Below, piece after piece: positions 27,183 to 35,256 of a stretch of DNA of 35,256 bases (positions within the stretch are counted from its first letter, which is position 1; the number at the start of each line of letters is the position of its first letter). Location: the NCBI GenBank assembly GCA_947169755.1, contig CAMVQX010000002.1:1-35256 (forward strand). The letters run 5' to 3'. The DNA comes from an uncultured bacterium (GTDB taxonomy: Bacteria > Cyanobacteriota > Vampirovibrionia > Gastranaerophilales > Gastranaerophilaceae). Under the pieces are notes generated by a model, which worked only from the letters and a program-made list of their open reading frames with translations, did no database searches and was not told where the DNA came from. The position numbers were made by a program, and so were the translations under genes.

Positions 27183-28487
27183 ATGCCTAAACACGATGAT
27201 AGTCGTTTAAAATGTTCATTTTGCGGTAAATCACAAGATCAGGTCAAAAAACTTATAGCCGGTCCTGAGGTTTATATATGTGATGAGTGCGTTGATCTTT
27301 GCAATCAAATATTAGATGAAGAATTTTTTGAAAACAAAGATAAGGAAGGTGAGGAGGGCGAAGTCTCTTCTAAATCTGAAAAACCTATTCCAAAACCGCA
27401 TGAAATAAAAGCGTATTTAGACGAATATATTGTTGGTCAGGAAGATGCAAAAAAAGTTCTTTCTGTGGCAGTGTATAATCATTATAAACGTTTAAAACAT
27501 AACAAATCATCTGATTTAAAAAACAACGTTGAAATTCAAAAATCAAACATTTTACTTGTTGGCCCGACAGGTTCAGGTAAAACGTTGTTAGCTCAGACTT
27601 TGGCAAAAATGCTTGATGTTCCCTTTGCAGTTGCTGACGCTACAACTTTAACAGAAGCCGGTTATGTTGGTGATGATGTTGAAAATATCTTGTTAAGATT
27701 GTACCAAAATGCCGAATTTGATTCATCAAAGGCCGAAAGAGGTATTATTTATATTGATGAAATTGATAAAATTTCAAGGAAATCTGAAAATACATCAATA
27801 ACAAGAGATGTTTCCGGAGAAGGTGTTCAACAAGCACTTTTGAAAATGATTGAAGGAACTGTTGCTCATGTGCCGCCTCAGGGTGGTAGAAAGCATCCTC
27901 ATCAGGAATTTATCGAAATTGATACAAGCAATATCTTGTTTATAGTTGGTGGTGCGTTTGTCGGTTTGGATAAAATAGTCGAACGCAGAGCAGGTGAAGG
28001 TACCTCTGTCGGATTTGGTGCAAAAGCACCTATGACGCAATTGGAAAAAGATGCTGCAGCTGCTAAAATGCTTAAGAAACTTCAACCGGAAGATTTGTTA
28101 AAATTTGGTTTAATACCTGAATTTATCGGTCGTATTCCGGTTTATGCTGTATTGGATCAGTTGAATGAAAAAACTTTAAAAATGATTTTGACTGAGCCTA
28201 AGAATGCTGTGATTAAACAGTATCAATGTCTATTGGAAATGGACGGCGTTGATTTGGAATTTGAACCGGATGCAATTGAATTGATTGCGCAGGAAGCTAT
28301 CAAACGTAAAACAGGTGCGAGAGCATTGAGGTCTATTGTTGAAGAAATAATGCTTGACGTTATGTATGATGTTCCAAATAAACCTGAGATGAAAAAATTT
28401 GTTGTAACTGCTGATATGGTTAAAAACAGAAAAAATGCTGAAGTTGTAAAACTTCCGACAAGTCAGGATAAAGAAATTAGTGCATAA
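27183..28487 (+). CDS. clpX: ClpX ATPase
   Basis: N-terminal zinc finger CSFCGKSQ...CDECVDLC; Walker [24 protein letters not shown]. Confidence 0.98.
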   Translation: MPKHDDSRLKCSFCGKSQDQVKKLIAGPEVYICDECVDLCNQILDEEFFENKDKEGEEGEVSSKSEKPIPKPHEIKAYLDEYIVGQEDAKKVLSVAVYNHYKRLKHNKSSDLKNNVEIQKSNILLVGPTGSGKTLLAQTLAKMLDVPFAVADATTLTEAGYVGDDVENILLRLYQNAEFDSSKAERGIIYIDEIDKISRKSENTSITRDVSGEGVQQALLKMIEGTVAHVPPQGGRKHPHQEFIEIDTSNILFIVGGAFVGLDKIVERRAGEGTSVGFGAKAPMTQLEKDAAAAKMLKKLQPEDLLKFGLIPEFIGRIPVYAVLDQLNEKTLKMILTEPKNAVIKQYQCLLEMDGVDLEFEPDAIELIAQEAIKRKTGARALRSIVEEIMLDVMYDVPNKPEMKKFVVTADMVKNRKNAEVVKLPTSQDKEISA

Positions 28488-28513
28488 AAAAGTTCCTTTA
28501 AAGGAACTTTTTT
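28486..28513 (+). terminator. Rho-independent terminator after clpX
   Basis: AAAAAAGTTCCTTT|AAAGGAACTTTTTT perfect palindrome. Confidence 0.9.
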
Positions 28514-28568
28514 AGTTTAATTCTGTTAATTATTTGTATTTCTGTATAATTTATGCGAAAATTGCGTT

Positions 28569-31385
28569 ATGGGAAAGACTTTAATTCTAATTGACGGACA
28601 TGCGTTGGCTTTTAGAGAGTATTATGCTTTAGAGAGAACTCAAATGTCAACATCGGATGGTATTCCTACTTGGGGAGTTTATGGCTTTTTTAAAGCGATT
28701 TTTGATCTGCTTAAAAATAAATCTCTCAAACCTGATGCGATAGGAGTCGCTTTTGATGTCAGCCACAGGACTTTTAGGACTGAAATGTATTCCGATTATA
28801 AGTCAAATAGAGAAGCTATGCCCGATCCGATGCGTGTTCAAATGGAGTTGATTTATGAAGGTCTTAGAGCTTTCGATATTCCTATTTATACCAAAGAAGG
28901 ATACGAAGCTGATGATGTAATCGGTACTATTTCAAAGAGAGCTTGTGAGCTCGGGCACAAGGTTTATATTTTGACGGGGGATCAAGATGCTTTCCAGCTT
29001 GTAGATAAAGAGGGTTGTGTCAAGGTTATTTTGCCGTCAAAGGGTGAGCTCGTTGAATACAACTGGGATAAAATTTATGAAAAATTAGGTGTTTATCCAA
29101 ATCAAGTTATTGATTACAAAGGCTTGAGAGGTGATACTTCAGACTGTATTCCGGGAGTTAAAGGTATAGGCGAAAAAACAGCACAGATGCTTTTGGCACG
29201 TTACGGAACTTTAGACGCGGTTTTAAGAGATTGTGAGAATATTCCAGAAAAGTCTGTCAGGGAAAAAATATGCAGTGGAAAAGAACAGGCTAAACTAAGT
29301 CAAGAATTGGCAACGATTATACGAGATTTGGACGTTGATTTTGATTTTGAAAAAACAGAAATCCAATTGCCGGATTTGACTTCTGTTACAGAATTCTTGA
29401 AAAAGATGCAGTTTTATACATTTATAAGAAATATAAATTCTATTTTATCTTCATTTAACAAAAATGCTTCTTCTGATGTTGTTGTTCCGCCGTCAAAAGG
29501 TGAGGCAATGCAATTAGGATTTTTTGCCAAAGCTGTCACGGAGGAAATAAATAAAGATTCTGAATTAGTATATGAAAAAGAATTGATTAGTGATATTTCC
29601 GGATTAAATAAATTATATGATATTTTATCAAAACAATCTGTGTTTGCGTTTAAAGTGTATGCTGATGTTAAGAATGCTGTTACGACTTCAATCTTTGGAA
29701 TATGTTTTGCAGTTAATAAGGAATATTCAGCTGATGAGAGAATAAAATTTTCCGGTAATAATTCAAAGACTCTTGTTTATTATGTTTCACATGCATATTT
29801 AAAAGAGGCATTAAATATTTTAAAACCTGTGTTTGAAAATGAAAAAATTAAAAAGACAACATTTGATGTAAAAAATGCGTATAATGTGTTACGTAATGTG
29901 GGTACAGAGCTTAGCGGAGCAATATTTGATTGTATGCTTGCAAGCTACGTTAAAGATTCAAACAGAAATCATGAGCTTGATATTCAAAGTCTTGAACATT
30001 TAAATCATGCAATAATTCGGTGTGGACACTTAGATAAGAAAAATTCTTTTAAATTTGAAGATGCCCCGATTGAAAATGTTTTATCTCATGTTGCTGATGA
30101 ATGTGCTGCTATATTTGAATTGACAAAATATTGGATAAATGAATTGTCAGAAGATGAATTAAAACTTGTTTATAATATTGAAGTTCCCTTTGCCAAAGTA
30201 TTAGCGGATATGGAATTTAATGGCGTTTCTATTGATGAAGACTACCTTAAATTACTTACAAATGACATGAATTTAAAATTGAGTAATATAGAAGCGAAAA
30301 TTTATGATTTGGCAGGGGTATCATTTAATATAAATTCTCCCAAGCAGGTTGCTGATATTTTATTTGTAAAATTAGGTCTTAAATCAAAGAAAAAACGCGG
30401 TAAAACATCATATTCTACGAGTGCTGCAGTTTTGGAGGAGTTGGCGGAAGAATTTGAAATTGCAAAATTAATTCTTGAGTATAGGAAATATGCAAAGTTA
30501 AAATCCACATATACAGAGGCTTTACCGGCTTTGATTGATGCTAAAGATCATAGAATTCATACTACGTATAATCAAGCAACTACGGTTACAGGACGTTTGT
30601 CCTCTTCAAATCCTAATTTGCAAAATATACCTATCAGAACTGAAGAAGGTAACAAAATCAGGAATGCATTTGCTGCTCAGGACAAGGTGAACTATTGTAT
30701 ATTATCAGCTGATTATTCTCAAATCGAATTAAGGCTTCTTGCGCATATATCCGGTGATCAGCATCTTATAGAAGCTTTTAAGTCTGGTATTGATATTCAT
30801 ACGCTTACGGCATCAAAAGTTTTTGATGTTCCTGTTGAGGCTGTTACAAAAGAAATGCGTTATAAGTCAAAAGCTGTTAATTTTGGAATTGTTTACGGAC
30901 AAAGCAAATATGGACTTGCAAAGGCTCTTTCTATTTCAAATAGTGAAGCTGAGGAGTTCATAAATAAATATTTTGCGACATATCCAAGAGTTAAAGCTTA
31001 TATGGAAGCTACTTCAATTCAAGTACAGGGAAGAGGCTTTGTTGAAACTATATTTGGGAGACGCAGATATCTTGAAACTGAGCTTTCGAGTTCAAATGCT
31101 ATGATTAGAGAATTTGCTAAGCGTGCTGCAATAAATCAACCAATGCAAGGTACAGCCGCAGATTTGATGAAAATAGCGATGATTGAATTTGACAAAAAAT
31201 TGAAAGAAAACAATTTGAAATCTAAGTTGATAATTCAAGTTCATGACGAATTGGTTGTTGAAGTGTATAAACCGGAATTAGAAACTGTAAAACATTTAAT
31301 AAAAGAGGCTATGGAATTGAACCAGCCGCTCTCTGTTCCGCTTGTTATAGATATAAATGTGGGTGAATCATGGAAAGAACAATAA
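28569..31385 (+). CDS. polA: DNA polymerase I
   Basis: 5' nuclease domain (LIDGHALAFREYYAL, EADDVIGTI, DYKGLRGDTSDCIPGVKGIGEKTA); Pol motifs DYSQIELR, YKSKAVNFGIVYG, VHDELVVEV. Confidence 0.98.
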   Translation: MGKTLILIDGHALAFREYYALERTQMSTSDGIPTWGVYGFFKAIFDLLKNKSLKPDAIGVAFDVSHRTFRTEMYSDYKSNREAMPDPMRVQMELIYEGLRAFDIPIYTKEGYEADDVIGTISKRACELGHKVYILTGDQDAFQLVDKEGCVKVILPSKGELVEYNWDKIYEKLGVYPNQVIDYKGLRGDTSDCIPGVKGIGEKTAQMLLARYGTLDAVLRDCENIPEKSVREKICSGKEQAKLSQELATIIRDLDVDFDFEKTEIQLPDLTSVTEFLKKMQFYTFIRNINSILSSFNKNASSDVVVPPSKGEAMQLGFFAKAVTEEINKDSELVYEKELISDISGLNKLYDILSKQSVFAFKVYADVKNAVTTSIFGICFAVNKEYSADERIKFSGNNSKTLVYYVSHAYLKEALNILKPVFENEKIKKTTFDVKNAYNVLRNVGTELSGAIFDCMLASYVKDSNRNHELDIQSLEHLNHAIIRCGHLDKKNSFKFEDAPIENVLSHVADECAAIFELTKYWINELSEDELKLVYNIEVPFAKVLADMEFNGVSIDEDYLKLLTNDMNLKLSNIEAKIYDLAGVSFNINSPKQVADILFVKLGLKSKKKRGKTSYSTSAAVLEELAEEFEIAKLILEYRKYAKLKSTYTEALPALIDAKDHRIHTTYNQATTVTGRLSSSNPNLQNIPIRTEEGNKIRNAFAAQDKVNYCILSADYSQIELRLLAHISGDQHLIEAFKSGIDIHTLTASKVFDVPVEAVTKEMRYKSKAVNFGIVYGQSKYGLAKALSISNSEAEEFINKYFATYPRVKAYMEATSIQVQGRGFVETIFGRRRYLETELSSSNAMIREFAKRAAINQPMQGTAADLMKIAMIEFDKKLKENNLKSKLIIQVHDELVVEVYKPELETVKHLIKEAMELNQPLSVPLVIDINVGESWKEQ

Positions 31386-31774
31386 AATTATTAGTATTAC
31401 TATTTTTAGTTTTCGGAACGTTTTTGCCGGTAAAGGCAGATGATTCTGCATATCTTGTTACTCCGCAAAATGTTGAATTTAAACTCTGTACAAGAACATA
31501 CATTATTACCCCTGAAAAGCTTTTTTATATGGCAATTGCTTCCGCGAAAGAAAACAGATTTACCGTTGATGAAATCCAATCAAAAACGGGCTATATATTG
31601 TTTACAGCTGCAGGTAAACAATATTTGGCAAGTGTTTTAAAGGTTGATGATACTCACTCTATGATAAAAATAACACCAGTAAATAACAATTACTTTTTTG
31701 CGCCGGGAATTGTTTTGAACTTCTTCAGATATATTGATTTAAACGGTGCAACGCCAATAGTCCCTTTAAATTAG
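31370..31774 (+). CDS. Hypothetical secreted protein overlapping polA 3' end
   Basis: ATG 31370 starts before the polA stop; signal peptide MERTIKLLVLLFLVFGTFLPVKA. Confidence 0.7.
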   Translation: MERTIKLLVLLFLVFGTFLPVKADDSAYLVTPQNVEFKLCTRTYIITPEKLFYMAIASAKENRFTVDEIQSKTGYILFTAAGKQYLASVLKVDDTHSMIKITPVNNNYFFAPGIVLNFFRYIDLNGATPIVPLN

Positions 31775-32496
31775 AGTATATCAGTTCCATTGTCAATATC
31801 ATCTTTGTTAACTTCAATAATTTCATAGTCTATTTGCGCTAAGTAGTGTCCGGTTATTGCAGCATTAAATACTGTAACCATGCAAGCATAGAATACTATA
31901 AGCGGGTTCGGAAATCCAAAGAATAGCCATATAAAGTATACAACCGGAGCTGTAATTATTACATTAACAATTAATAAAAATATTCCCATAAAGAACATTG
32001 CAATTAGTACATCAACACTGTATTTTGCAATGAGAATGAAATTGTAAGCATCTGTAATTTTAAATTTATGGGCATATAAAAGGTATCCTACGTAATTAAA
32101 TGAATAAATTACGATACCAAGTACTATGGTAAAAACGCTTACCATAGTTGGCTCTAATGGTAATTTGGCGAGTAAAGCTATCAAAGCCACATGCATAATA
32201 ACAGTAAGTATGGCAAGTGGTGCAAGTGCAATAATACCTTTCAAACCGGCCCAAAATACCGAAAAAATATTAAATGAAGGTAATATTCTATTTTTACCGT
32301 TTCTGACATTTGCAGTGCATTGAAGCATGAAGCCAAAAAGTAATATTGCTACCGGTACGCTTATAAGTGTCTGAACTTGAGCCTCAGTAACTGAAGGCAT
32401 TGCTGCAAAATATACCGGAATTGCGTAAAATATATATTTAAATATTGAATTACTGTCTGTTAATGACTCTTCAAAAGCGTCTTTTATTGATGCCAT
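31771..32496 (-). CDS. Multi-pass membrane protein, unknown function
   Basis: Several hydrophobic segments in the 241-aa ORF. Confidence 0.75.
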   Translation of the reverse strand: MASIKDAFEESLTDSNSIFKYIFYAIPVYFAAMPSVTEAQVQTLISVPVAILLFGFMLQCTANVRNGKNRILPSFNIFSVFWAGLKGIIALAPLAILTVIMHVALIALLAKLPLEPTMVSVFTIVLGIVIYSFNYVGYLLYAHKFKITDAYNFILIAKYSVDVLIAMFFMGIFLLIVNVIITAPVVYFIWLFFGFPNPLIVFYACMVTVFNAAITGHYLAQIDYEIIEVNKDDIDNGTDIL

Positions 32497-32511
32497 AAAT
32501 AACCTCTCTCT

Positions 32512-32548
32512 TTAAAGAAAATAATAGCATAATTTTCTTTAATTTCAA
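32512..32548 (-). promoter_or_regulatory. Promoter with overlapping dyad-symmetric operator-like element
   Basis: Reverse strand TTGAAA (32543-32548) - 16 bp - TATTAT (32521-32526); inverted repeat TTAAAGAAAAT (32512-32522) / ATTTTCTTTAA (32532-32542). Confidence 0.6.
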
Positions 32549-32578
32549 AATGTAAAGATATTATTTTTTAATTATTAA

Positions 32579-33601
32579 TTAATTTGGAATCGTAACTGTA
32601 AATTCACTTCCTTTTCCGATTTTACTTTTTAAATTAATTTTTCCGTCAAGCAATTTAATCAATTCTTTTACAATTGATAGTCCAAGACCCGTAGAATTAG
32701 GTATATTGCTGTTAACCTGTTCGAATTTATCAAATATTTTTATTTGGTTCTCTTTAGCTATTCCTATGCCGTTATCTTTGATAGAAATAATTACCTCTTT
32801 ATTTTTAGATTTTGTCGTAATTGTAATTTTTCCTTTATTTTTATCAGTAAATTTTATGGCATTACTCAATAAATTTAATAAAATTTGCTGTAGTTTTTGA
32901 TAATCAGTGTTAATAGTTAAATTATTTATTATTTTTTCAAATTTTCTGGCACCTAAAAGCGGTTTAATAATATTTTCAACCTCATCTATAAGTGTTTTTA
33001 TTTCAAATTTTTGTTTGTTAATAGATATAGAATTTCCTTCGATTCTTGACATATCGAGAACTTCATTAATCATGTTTAAAAGATTTAGACCTGAAATTTT
33101 TATGTCATTTACATATTCTTTTTGTTTTTGATTAAGTTTCCCGACAAATTCATTGCTCAGCATATCAGAAAATCCTATTATTGAATTTAATGGGGTTCTC
33201 AATTCATGTGAGATATGTGAAATGAATTTTGTTTTTATCTCTTCTGCTTCTTTTACTTCTAAATACCCTTTTTGCAGAGCATCTATTTGCATTTTCATGA
33301 TTTTTGAAAGTTCATAGTCTTTTATTATATTAGCGATTACAACAGAACAGGTTTGGAAGGTTTCTATATCATCTTTTGAAAACTTTTCTGCGGATATTTT
33401 TATTTTACCGAATTCTGTGTTTTTAACTTTCAAAACTTCACAAAGCGATTGTTTGTTCTCTTTCCCGAACGAATATTGAGGTTTGTCATATGATATACAG
33501 CCATAACTAAATTTGATAAAATTCTTCAACACTTTGAAAACGTTTTTATAAAAATTTTCATCAAATTCAATTTCAAAGAATTTATTTATGTTCTTAAACA
33601 T
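32579..33601 (-). CDS. Cytosolic sensor histidine kinase
   Basis: H-box FISHISHELRTPLNSIIGFSDML, N-box NLLSNAIKFTD, G1 IKDNGIGI, G2 STGLGLSIVKELI; no apparent TM segment. Confidence 0.95.
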   Translation of the reverse strand: MFKNINKFFEIEFDENFYKNVFKVLKNFIKFSYGCISYDKPQYSFGKENKQSLCEVLKVKNTEFGKIKISAEKFSKDDIETFQTCSVVIANIIKDYELSKIMKMQIDALQKGYLEVKEAEEIKTKFISHISHELRTPLNSIIGFSDMLSNEFVGKLNQKQKEYVNDIKISGLNLLNMINEVLDMSRIEGNSISINKQKFEIKTLIDEVENIIKPLLGARKFEKIINNLTINTDYQKLQQILLNLLSNAIKFTDKNKGKITITTKSKNKEVIISIKDNGIGIAKENQIKIFDKFEQVNSNIPNSTGLGLSIVKELIKLLDGKINLKSKIGKGSEFTVTIPN

Positions 33602-34115
33602 TTTTATATCCTATAAAGCGCAGGTTTCTATAATAGCCATCATCATCAAGTCCGTACCCGATTAAGAATTGGTCTCCGACTTCAAACCCGTAGTAGTCAG
33701 GTTCGATATCGTTTACTCTTGTTATTTTTTTGTCCAATAGCGAGCAAAATTTGGTTGATTTAGTATGAAAGTTATTGTTTAAAAAATCGAGCAAGAATTT
33801 TGCGGTCAATCCTGTATCCACAATATCTTCTATTATTAAAACATTTTTTCCGTTAAGATCCGGCAGCGAAATATCAACTGCATTAACCCGTCCGGAAGAC
33901 TTTGTTCCTCCATTGTAACTTGATAATCTTATAAATTCCATTTTTAACGGCATTTCAAGATATTTTACCAAATCCACTGCAAACATTACGGCGCCTTTCA
34001 GGACACATACGGCATAAATTTCTTCCCCGTTATAAAATCTGTTCATTTCCTTAGCAAGCTCTTTGATTCTTGTTTGAATTTGTTCTTCTGTAAATAAAAC
34101 TTTTACATCTTTCAT
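33594..34115 (-). CDS. hpt: Hypoxanthine phosphoribosyltransferase
   Basis: VCVLKGAVMFAVDLV, PRPP motif VLIIEDIVDTGLTAKFL. Confidence 0.95.
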   Translation of the reverse strand: MKDVKVLFTEEQIQTRIKELAKEMNRFYNGEEIYAVCVLKGAVMFAVDLVKYLEMPLKMEFIRLSSYNGGTKSSGRVNAVDISLPDLNGKNVLIIEDIVDTGLTAKFLLDFLNNNFHTKSTKFCSLLDKKITRVNDIEPDYYGFEVGDQFLIGYGLDDDGYYRNLRFIGYKNV

Positions 34116-35256
34116 TTTGTGCCTCTCAATTCTATTATATGTGTAGGATTCTCCGTTACTTTTATTTTATCACTGATACCGATTCCTGATACCCATAGTA
34201 CTTCGTTATTTTGGCAGAGTAATACTATATTGTCTTTTTCATGATTTGGTATCTTTTTTTCGTTAAAGTATTTTTTTAGTTTTTGTTTTCCTATACTGCC
34301 AAGTGGTTGAATAACATCACCATCTTTTCGGTATCGTAGTGTAAAATCAATATTATTAACTGAAATCAGTGCTTTAAATTCACAGTCGTTCGGATAAATA
34401 TTTTCTTCACTTGAGTTGGTAAGTATTGGTTTAATTGAAAATATTTTATCTTCAAATTTATATTCACCTTCTTTTAAAATATCAATTTGTAAATCGGATT
34501 TTTCTTTTTTAGTAATTGTTTTAATTTCTTTTTGGCTTACAAACAGCCATAAATTAGCTGTTAATGACATTGTTTTACCGGATTTTGAAGATTTATTTTT
34601 ATTTATAAATTGTTCAATTTCCTCAATTTTTTTTCTGTCATAATCAAGTTCGTTTTCTATTAAAAGTTCGCGAATTCTATATTTATCGTTATTGAAATCT
34701 TCTTTCGAAATTTCGGACAATGAGTTTAATGCTTTTATTACATTAGGATTAATTTCCTGCATTATTGGTATAATTTTTTTTCGGATTAAATTTCTTTTGT
34801 ATTTTGTATTTTCGTTTGAGCTGTCTTTGTTTGGGGTAAGTTTGTGTTCTTTGCAATATTTTTCAATTTCTTCTCGTGTAGTAGTTAAGAGCGGACGATA
34901 AAAAATCTCTCTTTTATCGGATATGCCTTGCAAACCAATAACTCCGGTGCCTTTAATAATTCTGTAAAGTACGGTTTCGGCGTTGTCATTGTAATTATGT
35001 GCGGTAAAAACTACATTTGATTTAAATTTATTAGCGCATTTTTTAAAAAATTCGTACCTGGCATCTCGTGCCGCAGTTTCAGTTTTACTAACATCCGGCG
35101 AAAGTTTTTCGGAATAAAACTCAATGTTTTTGGAAGCAGCGAAATTACGGCAGTTTTCTTCTTCTTTATCGCTTTCTTCACCTCGCCAATTATGGTTAAG
35201 GTGGATTGCTATAACTTTGTAGCCGGATAAAATATCTAAAAGGCACATAGAGTCAT
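34112..35256 (-). CDS. tilS: tRNA(Ile)-lysidine synthase, 5' end outside window
   Basis: Frame stays open to the window edge as ...DSMCLLDIL (end of SGGxDSM P-loop); HLNHNWRGEESDKEEE, FTAHNYNDNAETVLYRIIKGTG. Confidence 0.95.
   Translation of the reverse strand, partial: DSMCLLDILSGYKVIAIHLNHNWRGEESDKEEENCRNFAASKNIEFYSEKLSPDVSKTETAARDARYEFFKKCANKFKSNVVFTAHNYNDNAETVLYRIIKGTGVIGLQGISDKREIFYRPLLTTTREEIEKYCKEHKLTPNKDSSNENTKYKRNLIRKKIIPIMQEINPNVIKALNSLSEISKEDFNNDKYRIRELLIENELDYDRKKIEEIEQFINKNKSSKSGKTMSLTANLWLFVSQKEIKTITKKEKSDLQIDILKEGEYKFEDKIFSIKPILTNSSEENIYPNDCEFKALISVNNIDFTLRYRKDGDVIQPLGSIGKQKLKKYFNEKKIPNHEKDNIVLLCQNNEVLWVSGIGISDKIKVTENPTHIIELRGTK

Noticed and set aside
34112-35248. tilS as complete with start at 35248
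   Set aside because: The frame continues upstream as DSM(CLLDIL), part of the SGGxDSM motif, so the gene is truncated by the window edge
1-35256. Prophage, transposon, restriction-modification, toxin-antitoxin or other defence island
   Set aside because: No transposase, integrase, phage, methyltransferase-restriction or toxin-antitoxin motifs recognised; gene content is core metabolism and information processing

Overview
AT-rich, gene-dense, mostly housekeeping window with short intergenic gaps and many 4-bp CDS overlaps. Gene content (GH57/DUF3536 glycosidase, YkgJ, GGDEF, Gly-zipper and Gln-rich orphans) fits a non-photosynthetic cyanobacterial-type lineage such as Melainabacteria/Gastranaerophilales; this taxonomic call is inference only. 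Recognisable genes: dtd (3' end), rimM-trmD, GH57/DUF3536, a 58-aa ferredoxin missing from the ORF track, rqcH-like NFACT, yebC-GGDEF-tsaE-tsaB, a radical-SAM protein, glyS, a UshA-like 5'-nucleotidase, GT2 - Gfo/Idh - CDP-alcohol phosphotransferase, PlsB-like acyltransferase (DUF374) - nitrilase - dacB, tig-clpP-clpX, polA, and tilS(partial)-hpt-histidine kinase. I saw no CRISPR array, tRNA/rRNA, transposase, prophage or recognisable defence system. The most unusual item is a zinc-ribbon protein with an RQGGYNN-repeat disordered region and a duplicated C-terminal helical module, translationally coupled to rimM-trmD. Other leads: a (TAGCA)6 microsatellite upstream of a LysM-like gene, an operator-like dyad over a near-consensus promoter, an AU-only hairpin abutting a Shine-Dalgarno, a short N-terminal [ST]-F-x-[GA] element in two unrelated enzymes, and a PolA with no recognisable proofreading motifs. 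All calls are by eye; no searches were run.
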